From the NCBI GenBank assembly GCA_039654915.1, contig CM077593.1, positions 36,612,501 through 36,676,500 of the forward strand: a DNA stretch of 64,000 nt. Direction: 5' to 3'. A program made the position numbers and the translations under genes. Numbering within the stretch: the stretch's first letter is position 1; each line of letters starts with the position of its first letter. Of this stretch, positions 39,481 through 53,865 are shown piece by piece. The notes beneath the pieces were generated by a model. The model saw only the letters and a program-made list of their open reading frames with translations, was not told the DNA's origin and ran no database searches. This DNA comes from Aquilaria yunnanensis (Eukaryota; Streptophyta; Magnoliopsida; Malvales; Thymelaeaceae).

Positions 39481-41490
39481 TCCTTACCTGAAATTCAATC
39501 AATTTTTCTTCAACGCTAGTAGAGTTGCTGTCGTGGAGGTTCTAAGGAAATCTCCTTCACCTCAAACTCAATCAAATTTTCAAACACAGTCAATTTTTCT
39601 TCAACGATAAGAGAGTTCCTGTCGTAGAGGTTCTAAGGAAAGCTCCTTAACCTCAAACTCAATCAAATTTTCAAACACGGTCAATTTTTCTTCAATCATA
39701 GGAGGGTTCCTGTCGTAGAGGTTCTAAGGAAAGCTGCTTAACCTCAAACTCAATAATTTTTCAAACACAGTCAATTTTGTTCAACGACAGGAGAGTTCTT
39801 GTTGTAGAGGTCCTAAGGAAAGCTCCTTAACCTCAAACTAAAACAAATTTTCAAACACAGTCAATTTTTCTTTAACGATAGAAGAGTTCCTGTCGTAGAG
39901 GTTATAAGGAAATCTCCTTAACGTCAAACTTCAGTCAATTTTTAAAACACAGTCAATTTTTCTTCAATGATAAGAGAATTCCTGCTGTGGAGATTATAAG
40001 GAAATCTCCTTAACCTCAACTTCAATCAATTTTTCTTCAACGATAGGAGAGTTCTTGTCATAGAGGTTCTAAGGAATGCTCCTTAACCTCAAACTTCATT
40101 TAATTTTTCAAACACAGTTGACTTTTCTTCAACGATAAGAGAGTTCCTGTCGTAGAGGTTCTAATGAAATCTCCTTAACCTCAAACTTCAAGCAATTTTT
40201 CAAACAGAGTCAATTTTTGTTGAACGATAGGAGAGATCCTGTCGTAGGGGTTCTAAGGAAAGCTACTTAACCTCAAACTGAATCAAATTTCCAAAACACA
40301 GTCAATTTTTCTTCAACGATAGGAGAGTTCTTGTCGTGGAGGTTCTAAGGAAATCTCCTTAACCTCAAACTCAATCAATTTTTCAAACACAGTTAATTTT
40401 TCTTCAACGATAGGAGAATTCCTGTCGTAGAGGTTCTAAGGAAAGCTCCTTAACCTCAAACTTAATCAAATTTTCAAAAATAGTCAATTTTTCTTCAACA
40501 ATTGGAGAGTTCCTGTTGTAGAGGTTCTAAGAAAGTCTCCTTAACCACAAACTTCAATCAATTTTTCAAAACAGTCAATTTTTCTTCAACGATAAGAGAT
40601 TTCCTGTAGTCGAGGTTCTAAGGAAATCTCCTTAACCTGAAATTCAGTCAATTTTTCTTCAACGATAGGAGAGTTCCTGTCGTAGAGGTTCTAAGGAAAT
40701 CTCCTTCACCTCAAACTCAATCAAATTTTCAAACACAGTCAATTTTTCTTCAACGATAAGAGAGTTCCTGTCGTAGAGGTTCTAAGGAAAGCTCCTTAAC
40801 CTCAAACTCAATCAAATTTTCAAACACAGTCAATTTTTGTTCAATCATAGGAGCGTTCCTGTCGTAGATTGGCTAAGGAAAGCTGCTTAACCTCAAACTC
40901 AATAATTTTTCAAACACAGTCAATTTTCTTCAACGACAGGAGAGTTCCTGTTGTAGAGGTCCAAAGGAAAGCTCCTTAACCTCAAACTAAAACAAATTTT
41001 CAAACACAGTCAATTTTTCTTCAACGATAGAAGAGTTCCTGTCGTAGAGGTTATAAGGAAATCTCCTTAACGTCAAACTTCAGTCAATTTTTAAAACACA
41101 GTCAATTTTTCTTCAATGATAAGAGAATTCCTGTTGTGGAGGTTATAAGGAAATCTCCTTAACCTCAACTTCAATCAATTTTTCTTCAACGATAGGAGAG
41201 TTCTTGTCATATAGGTTCTAAGGAATGCTCCTTAACCTCAAACTTCATTTAATTTTTCAAACACAGTTAACTTTTCTTCAACGATAAGAGAGTTCCTATC
41301 GTAGAGGTTCTAACAAAATCTCCTTAACCTCAAACTTCAAGCAATTTTTCAAACAGAGTCAATTTTTGTTGAACGATAGGAGAGATCCTGTCGTAGGGGT
41401 TCTAAGGAAAACTCCTTAACCTCAAACTGAATCAAATTTCCAAAACACAGTCAATTTTTCTTCAACGATAGGAGAGTTCCTCTCGTAGAG
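39210..41490 (+). repeat. 1149-bp higher-order repeat, two copies
   Basis: GAGAGATCCT at 40231 recurs at 41380, an offset of 1149 bp, consistent with 13 monomers of which two are the 73-bp form. Short monomers lie at 39480 and 40006 in copy one, and 40628 and 41155 in copy two. Both copies share the GTAGGGGTTC tag and the CTCAATAATTTTTC monomer. The boundary between copies is near 40360. Confidence 0.8.
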
Positions 41491-42799
41491 GTTCTAAGGA
41501 AAGCTCCTTAACCTCAAACTCAATCAAATTTTCAAACACAGTCAATTTTTCTTCAATCATAGGAGAGTTCCTGTCGTAGAAGATCTAAGGAAAGTTCCTT
41601 AACCTCAAACTCAATCAAATTTTCAAACACAGTCAATTTCTCTTCGACGATAGGAGAACTCCTGTCGTTGAGGTTCTAAGGAAAGCTCCTTAACCTCAAA
41701 CTCAATCAATTTTTTTAAATACAGTCAATTTTTCTTTAAGGATAGAAGAGTTCCTATCGTAGTGGTTCTCAGGAAATCTCGTTAACCTCAATCTTCAAGC
41801 TATTTTTCAAACAGAGTCAATTTTTCTTGAACGATAGGTGAGTTCCTGTCGTAGAGGCTCTAAGGAAAGCTCCTTAACCTCAAACTGAATCAAAATTTCA
41901 AATACAGTCAGTTTTTCTTCAACGATAGGAGTGTTCCTGTCGTAGAGGTTCAAAGGAAATCTCCTTAACCTCAAACTCAACCAAATTTTCAAACACAGTT
42001 AAGTTTTCTTAAACGATAGGAGAGTTCCTGTTGTAGAAGTTCTAAGGAAAGCTCCTTAACCTTAAAGTCAATCAAATTTTCAAGCACAGTCAATTTCTCT
42101 TTAATGATAGGAGAACTCCTGTCGTTGAGGTTCTAAGGAAAGCTCCTTAACCTCAAACTCAATCAATTTTTCAAATACAGTCAATTTTTCTTTAAGGATA
42201 GGAGAGTTCCTGTCGTAGTGGTTTTCAGGAAAGCTCCTTAACCTTAAACTCAATCAATTTTTGAGACACAGTCAATTTTCTTCAACGATAGGAGAGTTCC
42301 TGTCGTAAAGGTTGTAAGGAAAGCTCCTTAACCTCAAACTCAATCAATTTATCAAACACAGTCAATTTTTCTTCAACGATTAGAGAGTTCCTGTCGTAGA
42401 GATTCTAACGAAATCTCGTTAACCTCACACTTCAAGCAATTTTTCAAACACAGTCAATTTTTCTTAAACGATAAGAGAGTTCCTGTCGTAGAGGTTCTAA
42501 GGAAAGCTACTTAACCTCAAACTGAATCAAATTTTCAAACACAGACAATTTTTTTTCAACGATAGTAGAGTTGCTGTCGTAGAGGTTCTCAGGAAAGCTC
42601 CTTAACCTCAAACTCAATCAATTTTTCAAACACAGTCAATTTTTCTTCAACGATAGGAGAGTTCCTCTCGTAGAGGTTCTAACGAAATCTCCTTTACCTC
42701 AAACTTCAAGCAATTTTTCAAACAGAGTCAATTTTTCTTGAACGATAGGAGAGTTCCAATCGTAGAGGTTCTAAGGAAAGTTCCTTAACCTCAAACTGA

Positions 42800-45700
42800 A
42801 TCAAATTTTCAAACACAGTCAATTTTTCTTCAATGATAGGAGTGTTCCTGTCGTAGAGGTTCTAAGAAAATCTCCATAACCTCAAACTCAATCAAATTTT
42901 CAAACACGGCCAATTTTTCTTCAACGATAGGAGAGTTCCTGTCGTAGAGGTTCTAAGGAAAGCTCCTTATCCTCAAACTCAATCAAATTTTCAAACACAG
43001 TCAATTTCCCTTCAACGATAGGAGAACTCCTGTCGTTGAGGTTCTAAGGAAAGCTCCTTAACCTCAAACTCAATCAATTTTTAAAATACAGTCAATTTTT
43101 CTTCAACGATAGGAGAGTTCCTGTCGTAGTGGTTCTCAGGAAAGCTCCTTAAGCATAAACTCAATCAATTTTTGAGACACAGTCAATTTTCTTCAACGAT
43201 AGGAGAATTCCTGTCGTAGAGGTTCTAAGGAAAGCTCCTTAACCTCAAACACAGTCAATTTTTCTTCAACGATAGGAGAGTTCCTGTCGTAGAGGTTCTA
43301 ACGAAATCTCCTTAACCTCAAACTTCAAGCAATTTTTCAAACAGAGTCAATTTTTCTTGAACGATAGGAGAGTTCCTGTCGTAGAGGTTCTAACGAAAGC
43401 TCCTTAACCTCAAACTGAATCAAATTTTCAAACACAGTCAATTTTTCTTCAACGATAGGAGAGTTCCTGTCATAGAGGTTCTCAGGACAGCTCCTTAACC
43501 TCAAACTCAATCAGTTTTTCACACACAGTCAATTTTTCTTCAATGATAGGAGAGCTCCTGTCGTAGAGGTTCTAAGGAAAGCTCCGTAACCTCAAACTCA
43601 ATCAAATTTTCAGGCACAGTCAATTTTTCTTTAATGATAGGAGAGTTCCTCTCGTAGAGGTTCTCAGGAAAGCTCCTTAACGACAAACTCAATCAATTTT
43701 TTAAATACAGTCAATTTTTCCTCAACGATAGGAGAGTTCCTGTTGTAAAGGTTCGAAGGAAATCTCCTTAACCTCAAACTCAAAAAATTTTTCATACACA
43801 GTCAATTTTTCTTCAACGATAGGAGAGTTCCTGTTGTAAAGGTTCTAAGGAAATCTCCTAAACCTCAAACTCAATCAAATTTTCAAACACAGTCAATTTT
43901 TCTTCAACGATAAGAGAGTTCCTGTCATTGAGGTTCTAAGGAAAGCACTTCGACATGAAACTCAAAATAATTTTCAAAAACAATCAATTTTTCTTCAACG
44001 ATACGAGAGTTCCGGTCGTAGAGGTTTTAAGGAAAGCTCCTTAACCTCAAACTCAATCAATTTTTCAAGCACAGTCAATTTTTCTTCAACGATAGGAAAG
44101 TTCCTGTCGTAGAGGTTCTAACAAAATCTCCTTAACCTCAAACTTCAAGCAATTTTTCAAACAGAGTCAATTTTTGTTGAACGATCGGAGAGTTCCTGTC
44201 GTAGAGGTTCTACGGAAAGCTCCTTAACCTCAAACTGAATCAAAATTCCAAAAACAGTCAATTTTTCTTCAACGATAAGGGAGTTCCGTCGTAGAGGTTC
44301 TAAGGAAATCTCCTTAACCTCAAACTCAATCAAAATTTCAACCACAGTGAATTTTTCTTGAACGATAAGAGAGTTCCTGTCGTAGAGGTTCTAAGGAAAG
44401 CTCCTTAACCTCAAACTCAATCAAATTTTCAAACACAGTCAATTTCTTTTCAACGATAGGAGAACTCCTGTCGTTGAGGTTCTAAGGAAAGCTCCTTAAC
44501 CTCAAAGTCAATCAGTTTTTCAAATACAGTCAAATTTTCTTCAAGGATAGGAGAGTTCCTGTCGTAGTGGTTCTCAGGAAAGCTCCTTAACCTTAAACTC
44601 AATAAATTTTTGAGACACAGTCAATTTTCTTCAAAGATAGGAGAGTTCCTATCGTAGAGGTTGTAAGGAAAGCCCCTTAACCTCAAACTCAATCAATTTT
44701 TCCAACACAGTCAATTTTTCTTCAATGATTGGGGAGTTCCTGTCGTAGAGGTTCTAACGAAATCTCGTTGACCTGAAACTTCAAGCAATTTTTCAAACAC
44801 AGTCAATTTTTCTTGAACGATAGGAGAGTTCCTGTCGTAGAGGTTCTAAGGAAAGCTACTTAACCTCAAACTGAATCAAATTTTCAAACACAGTCAATTT
44901 TTCTTCAATGATAGGAGTGTTCCTGTAGTACAGGTTCTAAGAAAATCTCCATAACCTCAAACTCAATCAAATTTTCAAACACGGCCAATTTTTCTTCAAC
45001 GATAGGAGAGTTCCTGTCGTAGAGGTTCTAAGGAAAGCTCCTTATCCTCAAACTCAATCAAATTTTCAAACACAGTCAATTTCCCTTCAACGATAGGAGA
45101 ACTCCTGTCGTTGAGGTTCTAAGGAAAGCTCCTTAACCTCAAACTCAATCAATTTTTAAAATACAGTCAATTTTTCTTCAACGATAGGAGAGTTCCTGTC
45201 GTAGTGGTTCTCAGGAAAGCTCCTTAACCTCAAACTCAATCAGTTTTTCACACACAGTCAATTTTTCTTCAATGATAGGAGAGTTCCTGTCGTAGAGGTT
45301 CTAAGGAAAGCTCCTTAACCTCAAACTCAATCAAATTTTCAAGCACAGTCAATTTTTCTTCAATGATAGGAGAGTTCCTCTCGTAGAGGTTCTCAGGAAA
45401 GCTCCTTAACCACAAACTCAATCAATTTTTTAAATACAGTCAATTTTTCCTCAACGATAGGAGAGTTCCTGTTGTAAAGGTTCGAAGAAAATCTCCTTAA
45501 CCTCAAACTCAAAAAATTTTTCATACACAGTCAATTTTTCTTCAACGATAGGAGAGTTCCTGTTGTAAAGGTTCTAAGGAAATCTCCTAAACCTCAAACT
45601 CAATCAAATTTTCAAACACAGTCAATTTTTCTTCAACGATAAGAGAGTTCCTGTCGTTGAGGTTCTAAGGAAAGCACTTCGACATGAAACTCAAAATAAT

Positions 45701-48700
45701 TTTCAAAAACAATCAATTTTTCTTCAACGATACGAGAGTTCCGGTCGTAGAGGTTCTAAGGAAAGCTCCTTAACCTCAAACTCAATCAATTTTTCAGGCA
45801 CAGTCAATTTTTCTTCAACGATAGGAAAGTTCCTGTCGTAGAGGTTCTAACAAAATCTCCTTAACCTCAAACTTCAAGCAATTTTTCAAACAGAGTCAAT
45901 TTTTGTTGAACGATAGGAGAGTTCCTGTCGTAGAGGTTCTAAGGAAAGCTCCTTAACCTCAAACTGAATCAAAATTCCAAAAACAGTCAATTTTTCTTCA
46001 ACGATAAAGGAGTTCCGTCGTAGAGGTTCTAAGGAAATCTCCTTAACCTCAAACTCAATCAAAATTTCAACCACAGTGAATTTTTCTTGAACGATAAGAG
46101 AGTTCCTGTCGTAGAGGTTCTAAGGAAAGCTCCTTAACCTCAAACTCAATCAAATTTTCAAACACAGTCAATTTCTTTTCAACGATAGGAGAACTCCTGT
46201 CGTTGAGGTTCTAAGGAAAGCTCCTCAACCTCAAAGTTAATCAGTTTTTCAAATACAGTCAAATTTTCTTCAAGGATAGGAGAGTTCCTGTCGTAGTGGT
46301 TCTCAGGAAAGCTCCTTAACCTTAAACTCAATAAATTTTTGAGACACAGTCAATTTTCTTCAAAGATAGGAGAGTTCCTATCGTAGAGGTTGTAAGGAAA
46401 GCTCCTTAACCTCAAACTCAATCAATTTTTCCAACACAGTCAATTTTTCTTCAATGATTGGGGAGTTCCTGTCGTAGAGGTTCTAACAAAATCTCTTTGA
46501 CCTGAAACTTCAAGCAATTTTTCAAACACAGTCAATTTTTCTTGAACGATAGGAGAGTTCCTGTCGTAGAGGTTCTAAGGAAAGCTACTGAACCTCAAAC
46601 TGAATCAAATTTTCAAACACAGTCAATTTTTCTTCAATGATAGGAGTGTTCCTGTCGTAGAGGTTCTAAGAAAATCTCCATAATCTCAAACTCAATCAAA
46701 TTTTCAAACACGGCCAATTTTTCTTCAACGATAGGAGAGTTCCTGTCGTAGAGGTTCGAAGGAAATCTCCATAACCTCAAACTCAAAAAATTTTTCAAAC
46801 ACAGTCAATTTTTCTTCAACGATAGGAGAGTTCTTGTTGTAAAGGTTCTAAGGAAATCTCCTTAACCTCAAACTCAATCAAATTTTCAAACACAGCCAAT
46901 TTTTCTTCAACGATAAGATAGTTCCTGTCGTTGAGGTTCTAAGGAAAGCTCTTCAACCTCAAACTCAAAATAATTTTCAAAAACATTAAAATTTTCTTCA
47001 ACGATACCAGAGTTCCTCTCGTAGAGGTTCTAAGGAAACCTCCTTAACCTCAAACTCAAAAAATTTTTCAACCACAGTCAATTTTTCCTCAACGATAGGA
47101 GAGTTTCTGTCGTAGAGGTTCTAAGGAAAGGTCCTTAACCTCAAACTCAATCAATTTTTCAAACACAATCAATTTTTCTTGAACGATAAGAGAGTTCCTG
47201 TCGTAGAGGTTCTAAGGAAAGCTCCTTGACCTCAAATTGAATCAAATTTTCAAACACAGTCAATTTTTCTTCAACGATAGGAGAGTTCCTGTCGTAGAGG
47301 TTCTCAGGAAAGCTCCTTAACCTCAAACTCAATCAGATTTTCACACACAGTCAATTTTTCTTCAATGATAGGAGAGTTCCTGTCGTAGAGGTTCTAAGGA
47401 AAGCTCCTTAACCTCAAACTCAATCAAATTTTCAAGCACAGTCAATTTTTCTTCAATGATAGGAGAGTTCCTCTCGTAGAGGTTCTCAGGAAAGCTCCTT
47501 AACCACAAACTCAATCAATTTCTTAAATACAGTCAATTTTTCCTCAACGATAGGAGAGTTCCTGTTGTAAAGGCTCGAAGGAAATCTCCTTAACCTCAAA
47601 CTCAAAAAATTTTTCATACACAGTCAATTTTTCTTCAACGATAGGAGAGTTCCTGTTGTAAATGTTCTAAGGAAATCTCCTAAACCTCAAACTCAATCAA
47701 ATTTTTAAACACAGTCAATTTTTCTTCAACGATAAGAGAGTTCCTGTCGTTGAGGTTCTAAGGAAAGCACTTCGACATGAAACTCAAAATAATTTTCAAA
47801 AACAATCAATTTTTCTTCAACGATACGAGAGTTCCGGTCGTAGAGGTTCTAAGGAAAGCTCCTTAACCTCAAACTCAATCAATTTTTCAAGCACAGCCAA
47901 TTTTTCTTCAACGATAGGAAAGTTCCTGTCGTAGAGGTTCTAACAAAATCTCCTTAACCTCAAACTTCAAGCAATTTTTCAAACAGAGTCAATTTTTTTT
48001 GAACGATAGGAGAGTTCCTGTCGTAGAGGTTCTAAGGAAAGCTCCTTAACCTCAAACTGAATCAAAATTCCAAAAACAGTCAATTTTTCTTCAACGATAA
48101 GGGAGTTCCGTCGTAGAGGTTCTAAGGAAATCTCCTTAACCTCAAACTCAATCGAAATTTCAACCACAGTGAATTTTTCTTGAACGATAAGAGAGTTCCT
48201 GTCGTAGAGGTTCTAAGGAAAGCTCCTTAACCTCAAACTCAATCAAATTTTCAAACACAGTCAATTTCTTTTCAACGATAGGAGAACTCCTGTCGTTGAG
48301 GTTCTAAGGAAAGCTCCTTAACCTCAAAGTCAATCAGTTTTTCAAATACAGTCAAATTTTCTTCAAGGATAGGAGAGTTCCTGTCGTAGTGGTTCTCAGG
48401 AAAGCTCCTTAACCTTAAACTCAATAAATTTTTGAGACACAGTCAATTTTCTTCAAAGATAGGAGAGTTCCTATCGTAGAGGTTGTAAGGAAAGCTCCTT
48501 AACCTCAAACTCAATCAATTTTTCCAACACAGTCAATTTTTCTTCAATGATTGGGGAGTTCCTGTCGTAGAGGTTCTAACGAAATCTCGTTGACCTGAAA
48601 CTTCAAGCAATTTTTCAAACACAGTCAATTTTTCTTGAACGATAGGAGAGTTCCTATCGTAGAGGTTCTAAGGAAAGCTACTTAACCTCAAACTGAATCA

Positions 48701-48715
48701 AATTTTCAAACACAG
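42800..48715 (+). repeat. Segment E: 19- to 23-monomer unit, three copies
   Basis: CGGCC tags lie at 42907, 44982 and 46711, and GCACTTCGAC tags at 43945, 45674 and 47767. Successive spacings are 2075, 1729 and 2093 bp. 1729 is exactly 19 x 91 and 2093 is exactly 23 x 91; 2075 is 23 x 91 minus 18, explained by the 73-bp monomer at 43235. Copy two lacks about four monomers between TGGTTCTCAGG and the CAGTTTTTCACACACAG monomer. Related sequence recurs at 57790-58145. Reverse-strand open frames of ~62 codons recur once per unit and are simply inherited sequence. Confidence 0.88.
43235..43307 (+). repeat. 73-bp monomer of separate origin
   Basis: CCTCAAAC runs straight into ACAGTCAATTTTTC, an 18-bp loss between two CAAAC repeats. 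Its break differs from the other 73-bp monomers, and the neighbouring E copies lack this monomer, so it is an independent event. Confidence 0.85.
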
Positions 48716-51007
48716 ACAATTTTTTTTCCACGATAGGAGAGTTCCTGTCGTAGTGGTTCTAAGGAAATCTCCTTAACATGAAACTCAATCAAATTTTCAA
48801 ACACAGTCAATTTTTCTTCAATGATAAGAGAGTTAATGTCGTAGAGGTTCTAAGGAAAGCTCCTTAGCCTCAAACTCAAATAAATTTCAAACACAGTCAA
48901 TTTTTCTTCAACGATAGGAGAATTCCTGCCGTTGAGTTTCTAAGGAAAGCTCCTTAACCTCAAACTCAATCAATTTTTCAAATACAGTCAATTTTTCTTC
49001 AACGATACGAGAGTTCCTGTCGTAGAGGTTCTCAGGAAAGCTGCTTAACCTCAAACTCAATCAATTTTTCAGACACAGTCAATTTTCTTCAACGATAGGA
49101 GAGTTCCCCTTGTAGAGGTTCTAAGGAAAGGTCCTTAACCTCAAACTAAATCATATTTTCAAACACAGTCAATTTTTCTTCAACGATAGAAGAGTTCCTG
49201 TCGTAGAGGTTCTAAGGAAATCTCCTTAACCTCAAACTTCAATCAATTTTTCAAACACGGTTAATTTTCCTTCAACGATAAGAGAATTCCTCTTGTCGAG
49301 GTTCTAAGGAAATCTCCTTAAACTTAAATTCAATCAATTTTTCTGCAACGATAGGAGAGTTCCTGTCATAGAGCTTCTAAGGAAAGCATCTTAACCTTAA
49401 ACTCAATCAAATTTTCAAACACTTTTAATTTTTCTTGAACGATGGGAGAGTTACTGCCGTAGAGGTTCTAAGGTAAGCTCCTTAACCTCAAACTCAATCA
49501 AAATTTCAAACACGGTCAATTTCTCTTCAACGATAGGAGAGTTCCTGTCGTAGAGGTTCTAAGGAAAGCTCCTTAACCTCAAACTCAATCAAATTTTCAA
49601 ACACAGTCAATTTCTTTTCAACGATAGGAGAACTCCTGTCGTTGAGGTTCTAAGGAAAGTTCCTTAACCTCAAACTCAATAAATTTTTCAAATACAGTCA
49701 ATTTTTCTTCAAGGATAGGAGAGTTCCTGTCGTAGAGGTTCTCAGGAAAGCTCGTTAACCTTAAACTCAAACAATTTTTGAGACACAGTCAATTTTGTTC
49801 AACGATAGGAGAGTTCCTGTCATAGAGGTTGTAAGGAAAGCTCCTTAAACTCAAACTCAATCAATTTTTCAAACACAGTCAATTTTTCTTCAATGATTGG
49901 AGAGTTCCGGTCGTAGAGGTTCTAATGAAATCTCGTTGACCTGAAACTTTAGGCAATTTTTCAAACACAGTCAATTTTTCTTGAACGATAAGAGAGTTCC
50001 TGTCGTAGAGGTTCTAAGGAAAGCTACTTAACCTCAAACTGAATCAAATTTTCAAACACAGACAATTTTTTTTCAACGATAGGAGAGTTCCTGTCGTAGA
50101 GGTTCTAAGGAAATCTCCTTAACCTGAAACTTAATCAAATTTTCAAACACAGTCAATTTTTCTTCAATTCTAGGAGAGTTCCTGTCGTAAAGGTTCTAAG
50201 GAAAGCTACTTAACCTCAAACTCAATCAAATTTTCAAACACAGTCAATTTTTCTTCAACAATAGGAGAATTCCTGTCGTTGAGGTTCTAAGGAAAGCTCC
50301 TTAACCTCAAACTCAATCAATTTTTCAAATACAGTCAATTTTTCTTCAACGATAGAAGAGTTCCTGTCGTAGAGGTTCTCAGGAAAGCTCCTTAACCTCA
50401 GACTCAATCAATTTTTCAGACACAGTCAATTTTCTTCAATGATAGGAGAGTTCCTCTTGTAGAGATTCTAAGCAAAGGTCCTTCACCTCAAACTAAATCA
50501 AAATTTCAAACACAGTCAATTTTTCTTCAACTATAGAAGAGTTCCTGTCATAGAGGTTCTAAGGAAATTTCCTTAACCTCAAACTTCAATCAATTTTTCA
50601 AACACAGTCAATTTTGCTTCAACGATAAGAGAATTCCTGTTGTCGAGGTTTTAAGAAAATCTCCTTAAACTCAAATTCAATCAATTTTTCTTCAACGATA
50701 GGAGAGTTCCTGTCATAGACCCTCTAAGGAAAGCTTCTTAACCTCAAAGTCAATCAAATTTTCAAACACTGTTAATTTTTCTTCAACGATGGGAGAGTTA
50801 CTGCCGTAGAGGTTCTAAGGAAAGCTCCGTAACCTCAAACTCAATCAAATTTTCATATACAGTCAATTTTTCTCCAACGATAGGAGATGTCCAATCGTAG
50901 AGGTTCTAACGAAATCTCCTTAACCTCAAAGTTCAAGCAATTTTTCAAACAGGGTCAATTTTTCTTAAACGATAGGAGAGTTCCTGTCGTAAAGGTTCTA
51001 AGGAAAG

Positions 51008-51082
51008 CTCCTTAGCCTCAAACTGAATCAAAATTTGTCTTCAATGATTGAAGATTTCCTGTCGTAGAGGTTCTAAGGAAAT
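51008..51082 (+). repeat. 75-bp variant monomer
   Basis: AATCAAAATTTGTCTTCAATG marks a 16-bp loss across the second A/T tract. The same 75-bp monomer lies at 60294-60368, so the deletion predates the D1/D2 duplication. Confidence 0.85.
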
Positions 51083-53865
51083 CTCCTTAACCTCAAACTT
51101 CTACCAATTTTTCAAACGCAGTCAATTTTTCATCAACAATAAGAGAATTCCTGTTGTCTAGGTTCTAAGGAAATCTCCTTAACCTTAAATTCAATCAATT
51201 TTTCTGCAATTATAGGAGAGTTCTTGTCATAGAGGTTCTAAGGAAAGCTCCTTAATGTCAAACTCAATCAAATTTTCAAACATAGTCAACTTTTCTTCAA
51301 TCATAGGAGGGTTCCTGTCATAAAGGTTCTAAGGAAAGCTGCTTAACCTCAAACTCAATAATTTTTCAAACATAGGCAATTTTCTTCAACGACAGGAGAG
51401 TTCCTTTTGTAGAGGTTCTAAGGAAAGCTCCTTAACCTCAAACTAAAACAAATTTTCAAACACAATCAATTTTTCTTCAACGATAGAAGAGTTCCTGTCG
51501 TAGAGGTTCTAAGGAAATCTCCTTAACGTCAAACTTCAGTCAATTTTTCAAACACAGTCAATTTTTCTTCAATGATAAGAGAATTCCTGTTGTGGAGGTT
51601 ATAAGGAAATCTCCTTAACCTCAACTTCAATCAATTTTTCTTCAACGATAAGAGAGTTCTTCTCATAGAGGTTCTAAGGAATGCTCCTTAACCTCAAACT
51701 TCATTCAATTTTTCAAACACAGTTAATTTTTTTGAACGATAAGAGAGTTCCTGTCGTAGAGGTTCTAACGAAATCTCAACCTCAAACTTCAAGCAATTTT
51801 TCAAACAGAGTCAATTTTTGTTGAACGATAGGAGAGATCCTGTCGTAGGGGTTCTAAGGAAAGCTCCTTAACCTCAAACTGAATCAAATTTCCAAAACAC
51901 AGTCAATTTTTCTTCAACGATAGGAGAGCTCCTGTCGTGGAGGTTCTAAGGAAATCTCCTTAACCTCAAACTTAATCAAATTTTCAAACATAGTCGATTT
52001 TTCTTCAACGATAGGAGAGTTCCTCTCGTAGAGGTTCTAAGGAAAGCTCCTTAACCTCAAACTCAATCAAATTTTCAAACACAGTCAATATTTCTTCAAT
52101 CATAGGAGAGTTCTTGTCGTAGAGGTTCTAAGGAATGCTCCTTAACCTCAAACTCAATCAAATTTTCGAACACAGTCAATTTTTCTTCAACGATTGGAGA
52201 GTTCCTGTCGTAGAGGTTCCTATCATAGAGGTTCTAGGGAATGCTCCTTAACCTCAAACTTCAATCAATTTTTTAAAACACAGTCAATTTTTCTTCAATG
52301 ATAGTAGAGTTCCCGTCGTAGAAATTCTAACGAAATCTCCTTAACCTCAAACTTCAAGCAATTTTTCAAACAGAGTGAATTTTTCATGAACGATAGGAGA
52401 GTTCCTGTCGTTGAGGTTCTAACGAATGCTCCTTAACCTCAAACTGAATCAAATTTCCGAACACAGTCAATTTTTCTTCAACGATAGGAGAGTTCGTGTC
52501 GTAGAGGTTCTGAGGAAAGATCTTTAACCTCAAACTCAATCAAAATTTCAAACACAGTCAATTTTTCTTCAACGATAGAAGAGTTCCTGTCGTAGAGGTT
52601 CTAAGGAAAGCACCTTAACCTCAAATTCAATCAAATTTTCAAACACAGTTAATTTTTCTTCAACGATAGGAGAGTTGCTGTCGTTGAGGTTCTAAGGAAA
52701 TCTCCTTAACCTCAAACTCAATCAATTTTTCAAACGCAATCAATTTTTCTTCAACGATAGGAGAGTTCCTGTCTTAAAGGTTCTATGGAAAGCTCCTTAA
52801 CCTCAAACTCAATCAATTTTTCAAACACAGTCAACTTTTCTTCAATGATAGGAGAGTTCCTGTCGTAGAGGTTCTAAGGAAAGATCCTTAACCTCAAACT
52901 CAATCAAATTTCCAAACACAGTCAATTTTCTTCAACGATAGGAGAGTTCCTATCGTAAAGGTTCTTAGGAAAGCTCCTTAACCTCAAACGCAATCAATTT
53001 TTCAAACACAGTCAATTTTTCTTCAACTATAGGAGTGTTCCTGTCGTAAAGGTTCTTAGGAAAGCTCCTTAACCTCAAACTCAATCAATTTTTCAAACAC
53101 AGTCAATTTTTCTTCAATGATAGGAGAGTTCCTGTCGTAGAGGTTCTAAGGAAAGATCCTTAACCTCAAACTCAATCAAATTTCCAAACACAGTCAATTT
53201 TTCTTCAACGATAGGAGAATTCCTGTCGTTGAGGTTCTAAGGAAAGCTCCTTATCTTCAAACTCAATCAATTTTTCAAATACAGTGAATTTTTCTTCAAC
53301 GATAAGAGAGTTCCTGTCGTAGAGGTTCTCAGGAAAGGTCCTTAACCTCAAACTTAAACAATTTTTCAGACACAGTCAATTTTCTTCAACGATAAGAGAC
53401 TTCCTATCATAGAGGTTCTAAGTAAAGCTACTTAACCTGAAACTCAATCAATTTTTCAAACGCAGTCAATTTTTCTTCAACGATAGGAGAGTTCCTGTCG
53501 TAGACGTTCTAACGAAATCTCCTTAACCTCAAACTTCAAGCAATTTTTCAAACAGAGTCAATTTTTCTTGAACGATAGGAGAGTTCCCGTCGTAGAGGTT
53601 CTATGGAAAGCTCCTTAAACTCAAACTGAATCAAATTTCCAAACACAGTCAATTTTTCTTCAATGATAGGAGAGTTCCTGTCGTTGAGGTTTTAACGAAA
53701 TCTCCTTAACCTCAAACTCAATCAAATTTTCAAACACAGTCAATTTTTCTTCAACGATAGGAGAGTTCCTATCGTAGAGCTTCTAGCGAAATCTCCTTAA
53801 CCTCAAACTTCAAGCAATTTTTCAAACAGAGTCAATTTTTCTTGAACGATAGGAGAGTTCCTGTC

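Noticed and set aside
41807..48167. Reverse-strand open frames of about 62 codons at 41807, 44157, 45886 and 47979
   Set aside because: The last three recur at exactly the E-unit spacings (1729 and 2093 bp), so they are copied satellite. The peptides are low-complexity translations of the monomer.
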